From the NCBI GenBank assembly GCA_016709305.1, contig JADJNA010000004.1, positions 1 to 25,098 of the forward strand: a stretch of 25,098 nucleotides of DNA. Reading direction: 5' to 3'. The notes beneath the pieces were generated by a model. That model was not told the DNA's origin. It saw nothing but the letters and a program-made list of their open reading frames with translations, and searched no databases. This stretch comes from Candidatus Villigracilis saccharophilus (GTDB lineage: Bacteria > Chloroflexota > Anaerolineae > Anaerolineales > Villigracilaceae). The position numbers and the translations under genes are program-made. This document shows, one piece after another, positions 9,778 through 18,389 of this stretch. Numbering within the stretch: the stretch's first letter is position 1; every line of letters starts with the position of its first letter.

Positions 9778-9788
9778 TATTTCTCTTG

Positions 9789-9794
9789 TATAAT
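9789..9794 (+). promoter_or_regulatory. -10 box directly before the SET-domain gene
   Basis: TATAAT at 9789-9794, ending only 6 bp before the ATG at 9801, so transcription would start at or next to the start codon. No Shine-Dalgarno lies between them. No good -35 is visible. This suggests a leaderless transcript. Confidence 0.5.
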
Positions 9795-9800
9795 CCCGCC

Positions 9801-10264
9801 ATGATCAATTCCTCCTACTCTTATCTTAATCCCAAATGTGAAGCGCGCGTACACCCCGAAGGCGGATGCGGTGTCTTTGCTCTCGGAAAAATTCAAAAGG
9901 TGAATTAGTCTCTCTTTGGGGCGGACGTATTATTCAAAAAAATGATCTCGATCCCTCCATGCCGCGCTTCACCCAGCGTGTGATTCAGGTGGATGAAGAT
10001 CTGTACCTGCTGACCGCCGAGGAAAAGGAACCCAATGATTGTTTCAATCATTCTTGCGAACCCAATCTCGGATTTTTTGGGCAGATCGGCCTGGTTGCCA
10101 TGCGGGATATTAAAGCGGGCGAAGAATTGATGTTCGACTACGCCATGTCTGATGGCGGACCTTATGATGAATTTGAATGTTATTGTGGTTCTTCCAGTTG
10201 CCGCGGAACGGTCACGGGCAACGATTGGAAACTGCCTGACTTGTGGAAAAAATATGCGGGATAG
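9801..10264 (+). CDS. SET-domain protein (lysine methyltransferase fold) with post-SET cysteines
   Basis: About 154 residues once one lost G near 9899 is restored (AAAGGGTGAA read as AAAGGTGAA). The N-terminus is then MINSSYSYLNPKCEARVH and the core is GGCGVFALGKIQKGELVSLW. SET motifs are clear: NHSCEPN (S-adenosylmethionine and substrate site), GEELMFDYAMS (the Tyr of the final SET motif) and a post-SET Zn-type Cys cluster (ECYCGSSSCRG). SET proteins transfer methyl groups to lysines; the bacterial target is unknown. It stands alone between the transporter operon and the GT39 gene, with its own -10 box. The overall design is compact, with pre-SET absent. Confidence 0.88.
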
Positions 10265-10317
10265 TGCTCGCCGTATCTTGCGCGGCGGATCATGAACTTG
10301 CGTGAAATCCAAGACAA

Positions 10318-11802
10318 ATGAAATTGTCTTTCCCTTTTCGGATCTACCTAATTGCGCTTGTACTTAGGTTAATTCCCGTTTTACTAACACGCTCGCTTGG
10401 CATCGGTCTCGATGATATGTTCCAGTACGATATGCTGGCGCGCAGCCTGGCTGCAGGGAATGGATTCCGCTGGTACGCACAAGTGGATTTGAAACAGCTT
10501 GAGCCATATGTTGATTTTGATCTTGCCACGGCGAAAGGCTACGATCCAAAGTACGGGCTGTACACATCCTTCCGCGCGCCGCTTTACCCCGCATTTCTTG
10601 CAATTGTATATTTTTTTAGCGGAACTGGTTTTACCCGTTTCCTTGCCGCACGTTTGGCGCACGTCGTTTTGTTGGGAGCGCCGCTTGCACCGTTGACATA
10701 TTTTGTGTCAAAATATTTTTCCTCCTCTCTTTTTTGTGATGAAACTAAATTGGAAAAAGTTGCAAAAGTATCTGCGTGGATCGTAGCGTGCTACCCCATG
10801 CTTCTCGTGTATCCATTGGGACTTGGTACGGAAAATCCTTTCTTTGTTTTGCTTCTTGCTTCCTTCCTTTTTTCTGCTTAAATTCATCGAACAGCCGACG
10901 AAATTAAATCTTATTCTTTCAGGCATCTTCCTCGCGCTGACTGCTTTAACTCGCTCGGTGATTCTTCCGTTTGCAGGGTTGGCGATTTTATACGTCATTG
11001 CGAGGAGGAAGCAAGTGTCGGGAAGATTACCCCTCGCAATGACGTGATTTGGTTGGGAGTCGCTTTTGTTTTAGTGCTCGCTCCCTGGATTGTTCGTAAC
11101 TCACTTTTGCATCAAAAATTCACAGGCATTGAAACCTCGATGGGATACAACATGTATCTTGGATATTACCCGCAGGGGAACGGATCGTTCATCTTTGGCC
11201 CGTCACTGGATCTGCTTACGATCATGGATGACGCCGAACGCGATGAAGTCGGGACACAAAAAGCGCTTGGATTTATCAGGGCACAGCCCGTGCGGATCGT
11301 TCCGCTTGCAATTAATCGGTTGGGCTTTTTCTTTGGTTTGGAGAAGCGTGTTTTAATGTATTTTTATTCAAATGATTTGCTTGGATATATTCCAGCCCGC
11401 ATATTGTTTGTGGTTGCCCTCGCCCTGCTCTTGCCGTTTGTGATCATTTCGATCTCTGCATTGTTTGGTTTTTCGCTGCTAAAATGGAATCCACAAACCA
11501 AACTTCTTGGTTTATTGTTTTTCGGATATCTTCTGCCCCATGTCTTCATCCTGTCCGAAGACAGGTTTCATCTGGCGTTGATCCCTTATTTTTCGATTCT
11601 TGCCGCGCTATTGTGGACGGGCGGTTTTGGGGGAATATCAGCCCGCTGGAATGACTCTTTGACGGGCAGGGTGTTCGTCGCTTTGGCGGTTGTCGGCGCG
11701 ATATTTCTTTTTCTAAATTGGGGATTTGAGTTATCCCGCGATGCGGGTAAAATTGCCCAATTATTTGGACCGAATGGAAATAACTCCCATTTTTCATATT
11801 GA
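10318..11802 (+). CDS. GT39-like membrane glycosyltransferase carrying a palindromic repeat
   Basis: An integral membrane protein of about 495 residues. The first external loop has GLDDMFQYDMLARSLAAGNG, with the acidic pair expected in GT39/PMT enzymes, then TSFRAPLYPAFLAIVYF, followed by many helices. A later loop has LAPWIVRNSLL and a long soluble segment (GIETSMGYNMYLGYYPQGNG), then four more helices. Two frame changes occur. One is in the T-run near 10870, where LLLASFLF should pass into FLLKFIEQP. The other falls at the palindromic repeat 10994-11043. The repeat codes for a basic stretch (ARRKQVSGRLPLAMT) between two helices. There is no good ribosome site. The CPBP gene follows 8 bp later, so these are probably one operon. 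Confidence 0.82.
10992..11045. repeat. Palindromic repeat, copy 1, inside the GT39 gene
   Basis: Perfect 14-bp inverted arms: ACGTCATTGCGAGG (10992-11005) and CCTCGCAATGACGT (11032-11045), enclosing 26 bp. It shares about 30 bp of its right half, with a few mismatches, with the inverted copy at 22868-22921. The core GTCATT-to-AATGAC unit is 50 bp (10994-11043). Confidence 0.85.
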
Positions 11803-11810
11803 GAGAATTG

Positions 11811-12424
11811 ATGAAATACTTGCTTGGCGAAAGACTGAATTTTGATTGGAAGATCGTCGCAGTTACGATTATCAGTACGCTGTTGTTAATGGTGGACCAT
11901 TATCACAAGCTCACCGCTTTTAAATATTGGGATCGCGTATTCTTATATTTGATCGTTCCGCTTTTGATCATAGTCGTATTATTTCGTGAAAGCCCAAACG
12001 AATATGGTTTTTCACTTGGCGATTGGAAATTGGGCATACTCTACACTGTGATCGGCATTCTCTTTATGGCTCCAGTCATTTATTATCTGGGCGGTGGAGA
12101 TGCCTCCATGCAGAAATATTATGAGCCGTATTTACGCGGTCTACCTTGGACGACTTTTCTCGACTTGGTCGGCTGGGAATTCTTTTTCGCGGCTGGATTC
12201 TTTTTGCATATGCGCGTAAATTTGGACACGACGCTTTGTGGTTGCAGGCCGTCCCATTTGCATTGGCGCATATCGGGAAACCAGAGATCGAAACCCTATC
12301 CACCATCTTTGGCGGTTTTGCTTTCGGTTGGGTGGCGTGGCGGACAGAGTCATTTGTCTGGCCGTTACTGATACACTGGTTCATTGCCACATTCATAATT
12401 ATTGTTGCCGCCGGTGTCATATGA
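11811..12424 (+). CDS. CPBP (CAAX protease/bacteriocin-processing) family membrane protein
   Basis: A multi-pass membrane protein of about 205 residues related to Rce1-type intramembrane proteases. Helices lie near residues 13-30, 40-60 and 75-95. A frame change near 12195 (TTCCGC read as TTCGC) splits the first active-site motif. Corrected, it reads GWEFFFRGWILFAYARKFG, the Glu/Arg motif of the family, with Phe in place of the second Glu. The two later motifs are present: VPFALAHIGKPEIE and WPLLIHWFIA, each with the conserved His. I choose ATG 11811 after a GAGAGAA stretch. The stop overlaps the next gene's start as ATGA, implying coupled translation. Substrate unknown. Confidence 0.85.
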
Positions 12425-12863
12425 TAAATTACATACTTCGTCCCGCCCTGGAAACGGAAGCGGCTCAAATAAAGAAATTAATTAACTTGGTCGGGATCAA
12501 CCCCACAGGACTGGATTGGAAGCGTTTCATTGTCGCGGTCAATGATGACAGGCGGGTGATCGGCTGCGGGCAGATCAAGCCGCATGGGGCAGACATTCGC
12601 GAACTTGCATCCATTGCTGTGGACCCTGCATATCAAGGCAACGGCATTGCGCGGGCGGTGATGGGCAAATTGCTTTCCACCATCCCCCACTGGTATATCT
12701 AATGTGCGTTTCAAAAATGGAAGGTCTTTATATTAAATTCGGCTTTAAGGCGATCCCTTATGAAGCCATGCCGCGTTACTTCCAGCGTATTTCTAATATT
12801 TTCCGCATTGCGGACGTCATACGTCACAGCGGGGAAGAGTTGCTCGTAATGAAAATGGAGTAG
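12421..12863 (+). CDS. GNAT-family N-acetyltransferase
   Basis: About 147 residues. It starts at ATG 12421, overlapping the CPBP stop. The central acetyl-CoA site is ELASIAVDPAYQGNGIARAVMGKLL (motif A, with Q-G-N-G-I-A in place of Q/RxxGxG/A), preceded by VAVNDDRRVIGCGQIKPHG. A frame change near 12690 leads into VYLMCVSKMEGLYIKFGFKA (motif B), then EAMPRYFQRI and a tail ending MKME at 12861-12863. GNAT enzymes transfer acetyl from acetyl-CoA to amines or amino groups; the target cannot be told from sequence. In the same transcription unit as GT39 and CPBP. Confidence 0.85.
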
Positions 12864-12873
12864 AATCATATAT

Positions 12874-13469
12874 ATGAAAAACGCACTCTATATCTTACTT
12901 GGTGTTATGGCGGGTTTGTGCTGGCGGGTGTGCTGGTATTTGTTTCGCGCGCCTTCGGGCAATCGACCGCGCTTCGGCCTGCGCCCACGGATGCTCCGAT
13001 AGCGATCCATGTGATCGGCGCTGTGCCGCGCCGGGATTATATGAATTCCCTGAAGGCGTACGCGTGCAGGGCTCGATCCGATGCGGCGGGCGGCTTGCTT
13101 CCACTAACGCTGAAAGCGAATGTGGATGCTCTCAATCTGGCGGCGTTATTGGAAGATGGTCAACAGTTGAATATTCCTTACAAGGCTGGCAGCGAGCCTG
13201 TTGTTGACCCATTTGCGCTTGACCTGCCTTCCTCGGCTACTGCTACACCGTTGGCAAATCCAGATATAGAACTTATCAATATCAATACGGCCACGCTGGA
13301 AACGAGCTTGATTCGCTTCCGGGCATTGGCCCCCACCACCGCGCTGAAAATACTGGATTATCGTGCACCTGACGCGAACGGTCCATTTGCTACCATTGAA
13401 GATATCATGAATGTATCGGTATCGGACCCTCCACATTTGAAGATATAAGATCTGATCACTGTAAACTAA
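12874..13469 (+). CDS. comEA: ComEA-like DNA-binding membrane-anchored protein (SLBB plus helix-hairpin-helix), frame-broken
   Basis: About 198 residues with one N-terminal helix (KNALYILLGVMAG then FVLAGVLVFVSR after a lost base near 12915). Next is an SLBB-type domain, IAIHVIGAVPR followed in another frame by GLYEFPEGVRVQ, then LNLAALLEDGQQLNIPY. A Pro/Thr linker leads to the helix-hairpin-helix domain: ELININTATLE, a broken LPGIGP-equivalent (about 13300-13335), TTALKILDYR, NGPFATIEDIMNVS, and a second hairpin GIGP-equivalent also broken near 13430. The corrected end is DLITVN with stop at 13467-13469. ComEA binds incoming double-stranded DNA during natural transformation. A TAGAAT -10-like box lies just upstream. 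No comEC is in view. Confidence 0.85.
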
Positions 13470-13785
13470 TGTCTTTCGATCACTTGAGCGCCATCGCTCA
13501 TTTGTACGCGCGTATGACCTATTCAAAGCGGATATCATCGCGTGAAATTGCGTCCCTTCCTGTGAAGGGACGTTTAGCTAATAATGGGCGGCGGCACGGG
13601 CAGGGTTTCATCTCCCATACACGCGCTGGTGGATGAAGCGATCGTTGCCGATGTTTCATTTGGAATATTAACACAGGTGCCTCGTTCCACGCCAGATCAT
13701 GAAATTGTTTACTAGCTTTACGAGCGGGGAAAAGCATATACGAGCGCAAGACGGAACTGCCTGGGTGGTTGTTCGGAAAAAATAA
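13469..13785 (+). CDS. SAM-dependent methyltransferase remnant with internal deletion
   Basis: ATG 13469 overlaps the comEA stop (TAATG). The N-terminus MSFDHLSAIAHLYARMTYSK is typical of small class I methyltransferases. After a frame change, motif I appears as MGGGTGRVSSP (about 13580-13615), then DEAIVADVSFGILTQVP, where the Asp at the end of strand 2 would bind the SAM ribose. About 100 residues of the expected fold are then missing. The segment ending at 13785 (HIRAQDGTAWVVVRKK) looks like the final strand of the same fold. So the gene seems to have lost its middle. It is too short to be active as written. Confidence 0.6.
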
Positions 13786-13795
13786 TTACATCTCC

Positions 13796-13806
13796 TGCGG
13801 TAAAAT
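13796..13806 (+). promoter_or_regulatory. Promoter-like TGCGGTAAAAT before the CBS-like gene
   Basis: TAAAAT -10-like hexamer at 13801-13806, preceded by TGCGG, 26 bp before the GTG start. The same 11-mer occurs at 18765-18775 before the phosphodiesterase gene, and a one-base variant before the amidohydrolase gene. No clear -35. Confidence 0.45.
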
Positions 13807-13831
13807 ACCTCCCAACCAAAGGAGAGAAACA

Positions 13832-15238
13832 GTGACAGATTTATTGGAATCTAGAGAAAAACGAGTTTTTAATAATGTGCTCGGCGCGATGGGGAATACT
13901 CCGCTTGTGAAATTGGAACGCATCGGGCGTGACCTGCCCGTTCCCTTATATGCAAAATTGGAATTCATGAATCCCGGCGGTTCCGTCAAAGACCGTGTGG
14001 GTGCTTATATTGTTGAGCAAGCCGAAAAACGCGGGAGATTAAACCCGGTGGCACGATCGTGGAAGCTACATCAGGCAATACAGGGGTCGGTCTCGCCATT
14101 GCGGCGGCGTTGAAGGGCTATAAGACCATCTTCGTTATGCCCGATAAGATGAGCAATGAAAGATTTTTATTGTTGCGCGCTTATGGAGCGAAAGTTGTAA
14201 TTACACCAACTGCGGTGGGACCTGAGGATCCGCGCTCCTATTATGAAGTAGCCAAAATTCGCCCGTGAAACCCCCAATGCCATCCTAGCAGATCAATACC
14301 ACAACCCTGATAATCCAAAACGCATGAGATCAGCACGGCCCCGAACTTTGGGAACAGACTGATGGAAAATTGACTGATGTCATCATCGGCATTGGCACGG
14401 GCGGTACGATCAGCGGGGTGGGGCGTTATCTCAAGTCGAAGAATCCAAACATCCAAATTGTCGGCGTGGATATCGAAGGTTCGATCCTGACCGAGATCTG
14501 GCAGAATAAAGGAATTATTCCCGCAGGGGCGTATCCCAAGACCTATAAAGTGGAAGGCATTGGCGAGGACTTTTTACCATCCGCGATGGATATCACCGTG
14601 GTGGATGCGATCGAACGGGCGGGCGACCGCGAGTCATTTTTGTGGGCGCGTCAATTGGTGCGGCAGGAGGGAATTTTCGCGGGTGGATCATCTGGTTCCG
14701 CGATCGCCGGCGCGATCAAATATTGCCGCAAACTGCCTGCCGGCCGGATCCCTGTGGTGATCCTGCCCGATTCAGGGGTCGCGTTATCTCTCCAAATTCT
14801 ATGATGATAAATGGATGCGCGAGTTCGGATTCTCTCGATGGGAGTTCGGCGAAACGGCTCTGGCTGACCTGTTGCTTGCCAAGCCAAACAAGATGCTTCA
14901 AACTGCCGCGCTTGGCGATTCGATCCGCAAAGTGGTCTCGGTGATGCACCAGAATGCAGTATCGCAGATGCCAGTCCTCGGCGCGGATGGATCGCTGGCA
15001 GGTCTCATCGAAGAAGTGGACTTGCTTAATCACATGCTCGAAGAGCATGACCACAGCAATGATGAAAAAATAGATGCGCTTGTTCAGAACGCGGGAGCGG
15101 TATTCCGCCCGGACTCCGCTCGAAGATGCCATGCCGTCATTGACGTCAGGATATGCCTTGATCGTAGTCGAACACGGCCGACCGATCGGCATATTGACCA
15201 AGATAGATGTGCTGGATTACGTTGCTGGTAAAATATAA
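13832..15238 (+). CDS. Cystathionine beta-synthase-like PLP enzyme with C-terminal CBS domains (frame-broken)
   Basis: A PLP-dependent beta-replacement enzyme of the cystathionine beta-synthase/cysteine synthase family, expected to make cystathionine or cysteine from serine derivatives. The GTG start at 13832 follows AAAGGAGAG. Order: MGNTPLVKLERIG; the PLP lysine loop NPGGSVKDRVGAYI; EATSGNTGVGLAIAAALKGY (phosphate-binding Asn/Thr loop); IGIGTGGTISGVGRYLK; and FAGGSSGSAIAGA. The C-terminal third (about 14880-15238) has a CBS-domain pair: VSVMHQNAVSQMPVLGADGS and ALIVVEHGRPIGILTKIDVLDYV. The total of about 468 residues fits CBS rather than CysK. Breaks: lost A near 14043, indels near 14258 and 14325, an extra G at 14775 (GGG read as GGGG), and one near 15110. 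CBS domains usually sense adenosyl ligands. Confidence 0.92.
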
Positions 15239-15263
15239 GATTACGTTAATTTTGTAGGCGCGT

Positions 15264-15712
15264 ATGAACTTCTCTATCCGGGGGATGGAAACCATGGAAC
15301 AAACAGTTGGAAATCGTTTATTCCAATTAATAATTGAAATAAACGATCGTATCATTGCCCTTCGAGCTGATGCAGACGATAAAATTCCTTCCAGGGAAAA
15401 AGTAAAGGCGAAAAAAAGAAGGCCGCTCCAAAGAAACCATCTACTCCGAAGACGGTCAAGCCTAAAATTCAAACCTAAAACCCCGAAAACAAAAATTTCT
15501 AAACCTGCAACTCCCAAATCAAAGAAATTGGAAGATGAATCAATTTCTGCTTCAGAGATGTTGGGTCGGTCACTTTTGACGGAGGGCGGAATATTGAAGA
15601 TGGATCTGAGGGTGAAGAATCGCTGGTCGGATCTGCTGTTACATTCTTTGAGCCGGAACTTAAGACATTTGAAAGAAATCAGATATTCGACCTGAACCTG
15701 AAAGGAAATTGA
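15264..15712 (+). CDS. Lys/Pro/Thr-rich protein segment, probably the N-terminal part of the FGE-domain protein
   Basis: It starts with MEQTVGNRLFQLIIEINDR (ATG 15294, or 15264 upstream). A basic, histone-H1-like stretch follows: in the adjacent frame KKKAAPKKPSTPKTVKPK, and in the main frame KTPKTKISKPATPKSKK. An acidic segment then comes from a third frame (NIEDGSEGEESLVGSA) and stops at 15710-15712. One further base change would join it to the next gene as LKEIEASRQDVPFIVPQ. I therefore think this and 15729-16841 are one gene whose cytoplasmic N-terminus is a charged, disordered arm. No domain is recognised. Confidence 0.5.
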
Positions 15713-15728
15713 AGCGTCTCGGCAGGAT

Positions 15729-16841
15729 GTGCCATTTATTGTTCCTCAGGATATAAACAGGAAGAGAACCAGACAAGGGGTGGAGAAGCCGGTTGTGCGG
15801 TCCCTAAAATATTCCCCCGATTCTTTTTCGGTCTCAAGCCGAAGGAAGAATAACCTGCGTTTGTTCAGATTTGGCGGTGGTGTTCTGGTCGTTTTGATTA
15901 TATTGGGATTTGGTTTGAATTTTCTGATGAAGAACAAACCCGCCACAACAGTTCCTGCATCTGTGACTAGTGAGTCGCCGGCCAACGTTATGTCAACTTC
16001 AACAAGCGCACCCATTGTTGCCACAGCCACAGCATTTCCTCAATCAACACCAACAAATGCCCCAACTGAAACCCCGCTTGTTACACCAACACTTGGAGTA
16101 AGTTCCACGTTGACAGGCAATGACGGCGCGATCTTGGTTTATATCCCTGAAGGTGAATTTGCGATGGGAAGTGACCTGGCTCCCGACGAGCAGCCTGTCC
16201 ATCAGGTGGCTTTGGATGCTTATTGGATCGATCAGACTGAAGTGACGAATGCCATGTATGAAAAAAATGTGTGGATGCGAAAAAGTGCCGGCCGCCAGTG
16301 TCTGTCACATCCAATACACGCGAATTATATTTTTATCATCCCGATTTTGGAAATTATCCCGTTATTTTGAGTTTCGTGGAGCGATGCAAACAGCTATTGC
16401 TCATGGACGGGACGCAGGCTACCAACGGAAGCGGAGTGGGAAAAGCCGCTCGCGGAACAGATGGGAACGTTTACCCCGTGGGAAACGATGAGCCCAACGC
16501 TGGTCTCCTGAATGTGGATTTTCCAGATACGGCTGAGGTGGGCGAATGTCCGGATGGCGCCAGTGTATGGCGCGCTTGATATAGCTGGCAATGTTTGGGA
16601 ATGGGTGGCTGATTGGTATGGTGGATCATAATATAGGGATTCGCCGCCTCAGATCCCCTCGGGCCGGATAGTCCGCTGGACCCCAACTTTGGACAACTTC
16701 GGGTGCTGCGCGGCGGTTCGTCATGGTATAACCTTGATGGCAGTGTCCGTTCTGAGATCGCGAACAAAATGGAGTGGGGTTTTGGCGCATTGATTGGTTT
16801 TTCGCTGCGCGCAAGGTGCATCAGTAGCGGAAAATTTATAA
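15729..16841 (+). CDS. Membrane-anchored FGE-sulfatase (SUMF1-like) domain protein, frame-broken
   Basis: A cytoplasmic arm (VPFIVPQDINRKRTRQGVEK) leads to one membrane helix, FGGGVLVVLIILGFGLNFLM (about residues 52-71). A Ser/Thr/Pro linker (about 78-135) follows, then an extracellular FGE domain. Its landmarks, in changing frames, are LVYIPEGEFAMGSDLAPDEQ, HQVALDAYWIDQTEVTNAMY, a Trp-Ser-Asp-Ala-Asn motif near 16380, GRRLPTEAEWEKAARGTDGN near 16410-16465, YGALDIAGNVWEWVADWYG and LRVLRGGSSWYN. It ends FRCAQGASVAENL at 16841 in the corrected frame. The catalytic Cys pair of true formylglycine-generating enzymes is not in the RGGS region, so a binding or sensor role is more likely. At least four indels. 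The GTG start at 15729 is weak, which supports fusion with 15264-15712. Confidence 0.82.
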
Positions 16842-16856
16842 AAAATAGTGCTCATC

Positions 16857-16895
16857 AAATCCCTGAAGATATTCGAAAGATCTTCCAGGGATTTT
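16857..16895 (+). terminator. Terminator after the FGE-domain gene
   Basis: AAATCCCTGAAGAT and ATCTTCCAGGGATTT pair with one bulged base around a 9-10 nt loop, followed by TTGATT. It lies 15 bp after the stop at 16841. Confidence 0.65.
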
Positions 16896-17008
16896 GATTC
16901 ACTATCTTGGGGGCTGCAAAAGCCTTTACAGAATCTTTAAATTCCGTGGAATTTGCATGATAAACTTTCTGGACTGCTTTGCAATAAAAATAACTGGACG
17001 AGGGTGTC

Positions 17009-17737
17009 ATGAAAAAATATTTGATTCTTATTACGATGTTTCTGGTAACAGGCTGTGGGGCGGGTAGATCACAAGCACAGCCACCGGCTATGATGGGTGG
17101 CGGGGATTCTGGCATGATGGCACGTCATCATGCACAGGTTCCAGAGCAATACGCGGGACTGACCTCTCCCGATGTAACTGATGATGCTCTTCTGCGCGGC
17201 GCGGGGATCTACAAAATAAACTGTCTTGCCTGTCACGGTGAAACCGCGGCGGGCGACAGTGTGGCGGGCGCAGCTTTGGATCCCTTCCGTCCCCGATTGG
17301 GCATACTTCCCAAATGCTGTCGGATGCGCTTGTCTTTTACCGTATTAGCGAGGGTGGAGTTGAATTTCAAACAGCCATGCCCGCCTGGAAGGATGTTTTA
17401 ACTGACGAGCAGATCTGGGATGTGATCGCCTATGTTCGGGAATTGGGAAAAGGCAATACTGCTCTTATCGATCAAATGCAAGTCACCCAGCAGGACGAGA
17501 TGCTGAACGAAGCATTAAAAAAAGGCGCGATCACAGAAGCGCAGGCGGATACTTTTTCGGGTTGTGCACGTTAAATTGGAAGGCTATATCAAGTCGAACG
17601 TGTCACAAGGAACGATGGACGAACGAGAGGCGTCGGCTCTTATGGCTTTGGTTGACTCTGGGGAGGTGACGCAGGCTCAGGTGGATGAGTTCAAGATTGT
17701 TCATACGATTCTTTCATCGGGCGGGTTCATGCCATAA
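17009..17737 (+). CDS. Cytochrome c lipoprotein with a repeated C-terminal helical module (frame-broken)
   Basis: An electron-carrying c-type cytochrome on the outer face of the membrane. The signal peptide MKKYLILITMFLVTGCG has a lipobox (VTGC). A Met-rich linker (PPAMMGGGDSGMMARHH) precedes the domain. Heme motif CLACH lies in GIYKINCLACHGETAAGDS; the axial Met is in FQTAMPAWKDVLTDEQIWDV, followed by the final helix AYVRELG. A frame change near 17300 splits heme loop and Met helix. Beyond the normal domain there are about 90 extra residues holding two similar units: ALKKGAITEAQADTF with VH after it, and ALVDSGEVTQAQVDEFKIVH. A second frame change near 17560 divides them. Stop at 17735-17737. 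Confidence 0.88.
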
Positions 17738-17822
17738 TTTTCAGTATCAAGCTGGATGATATGTGCCTGCCTGTATCCATCACAGGTTCAATTAGGGCTT
17801 TGGCAGATCGTTTATTACCGCT

Positions 17823-17847
17823 CTGTCAGTTCTTCTTTAACTGACAG
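17823..17847 (+). terminator. Hairpin between the cytochrome c and response regulator genes
   Basis: CTGTCAGTT (17823-17831) pairs perfectly with AACTGACAG (17839-17847) around a 7-nt loop. No T-run follows on either strand, so it may be a weak terminator, an RNA processing signal or an operator. Confidence 0.4.
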
Positions 17848-17973
17848 GAGGGCACATCTTCTATAGAGCGACGAAAATTGTTTTCTATGAAAATTAGGGT
17901 GGAGTTAGTTTTAGATTACGGTAAACTAGTTTGTATCAGTTTACGGATCAATAAAACCAACTTCAGGAAAAAA

Positions 17974-18332
17974 ACGAAAAAAATATTGATCGTAGATGAT
18001 GATGAGCAGATCACAAATCTGTTTGAAAAATTTCTTGTAGAGGAAGGCTACGAGGCGGCTGGATTGAATGACAGTTCGAAGGCTATTGAAGTGGCGAATT
18101 CTTTTGTCCCTGATCTTTTTTTACTGGATCTCATGATGCCTCAACCTGATGGTTTCAAGCTATGTCGGATGCTTCGCGCCACCCAAAAATTTTTACATAC
18201 CCCGATCATCATAATCACCGCTTTGGGTGACACCGACAGTAAGGTGGTTGCCTTTGGCGCTGGCGCCAATGATTATCTGCAAAAACCCTTTCACATTACC
18301 GAGTTGTCAAAAGAATAAAAACATTGATTTAG
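17974..18332 (+). CDS. Single-domain CheY-like response regulator
   Basis: A receiver-only protein of about 119 residues, acting by phosphorylation from a histidine kinase not present here. It shows KKILIVDDDEQITNLFEKFL (acidic pocket), DLFLLDLMMPQPDGFKL (the phospho-accepting Asp precedes LMMP), PIIIITALGD (conserved Thr) and NDYLQKPFHITEL (conserved Lys). One lost A near 18310 truncates it; restored, it ends ELSKRIKTLI with stop at 18330-18332. The start is unclear. KKILIV is preceded by ACG at 17974 with an AGGAAA site upstream, where an ATG would be expected. The nearest true ATG is at 17887 and adds about 29 atypical residues. No output domain is present. Confidence 0.87.
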
Positions 18333-18340
18333 GAAAAAAA

Positions 18341-18370
18341 AGCGGCGTTCTCTAATTGGAGAACGCCGCA
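18341..18370 (-). terminator. Rho-independent terminator of the minus-strand cytochrome operon
   Basis: A perfect 11-bp GC-rich stem (GCGGCGTTCTC at 18342-18352 with GAGAACGCCGC at 18359-18369) and a 6-nt loop. On the minus strand it is followed by eight T. It lies between convergent genes and may also stop the response regulator transcript. Confidence 0.85.
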
Positions 18371-18389
18371 CCTCTCCACAGAAAGTGTA

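Noticed and set aside
12820..12850. GTCATACGTCAC followed by CTCGTAATG as a third palindromic repeat
   Set aside because: It lacks the GCGAGG core and codes for the conserved C-terminal part of the GNAT protein.
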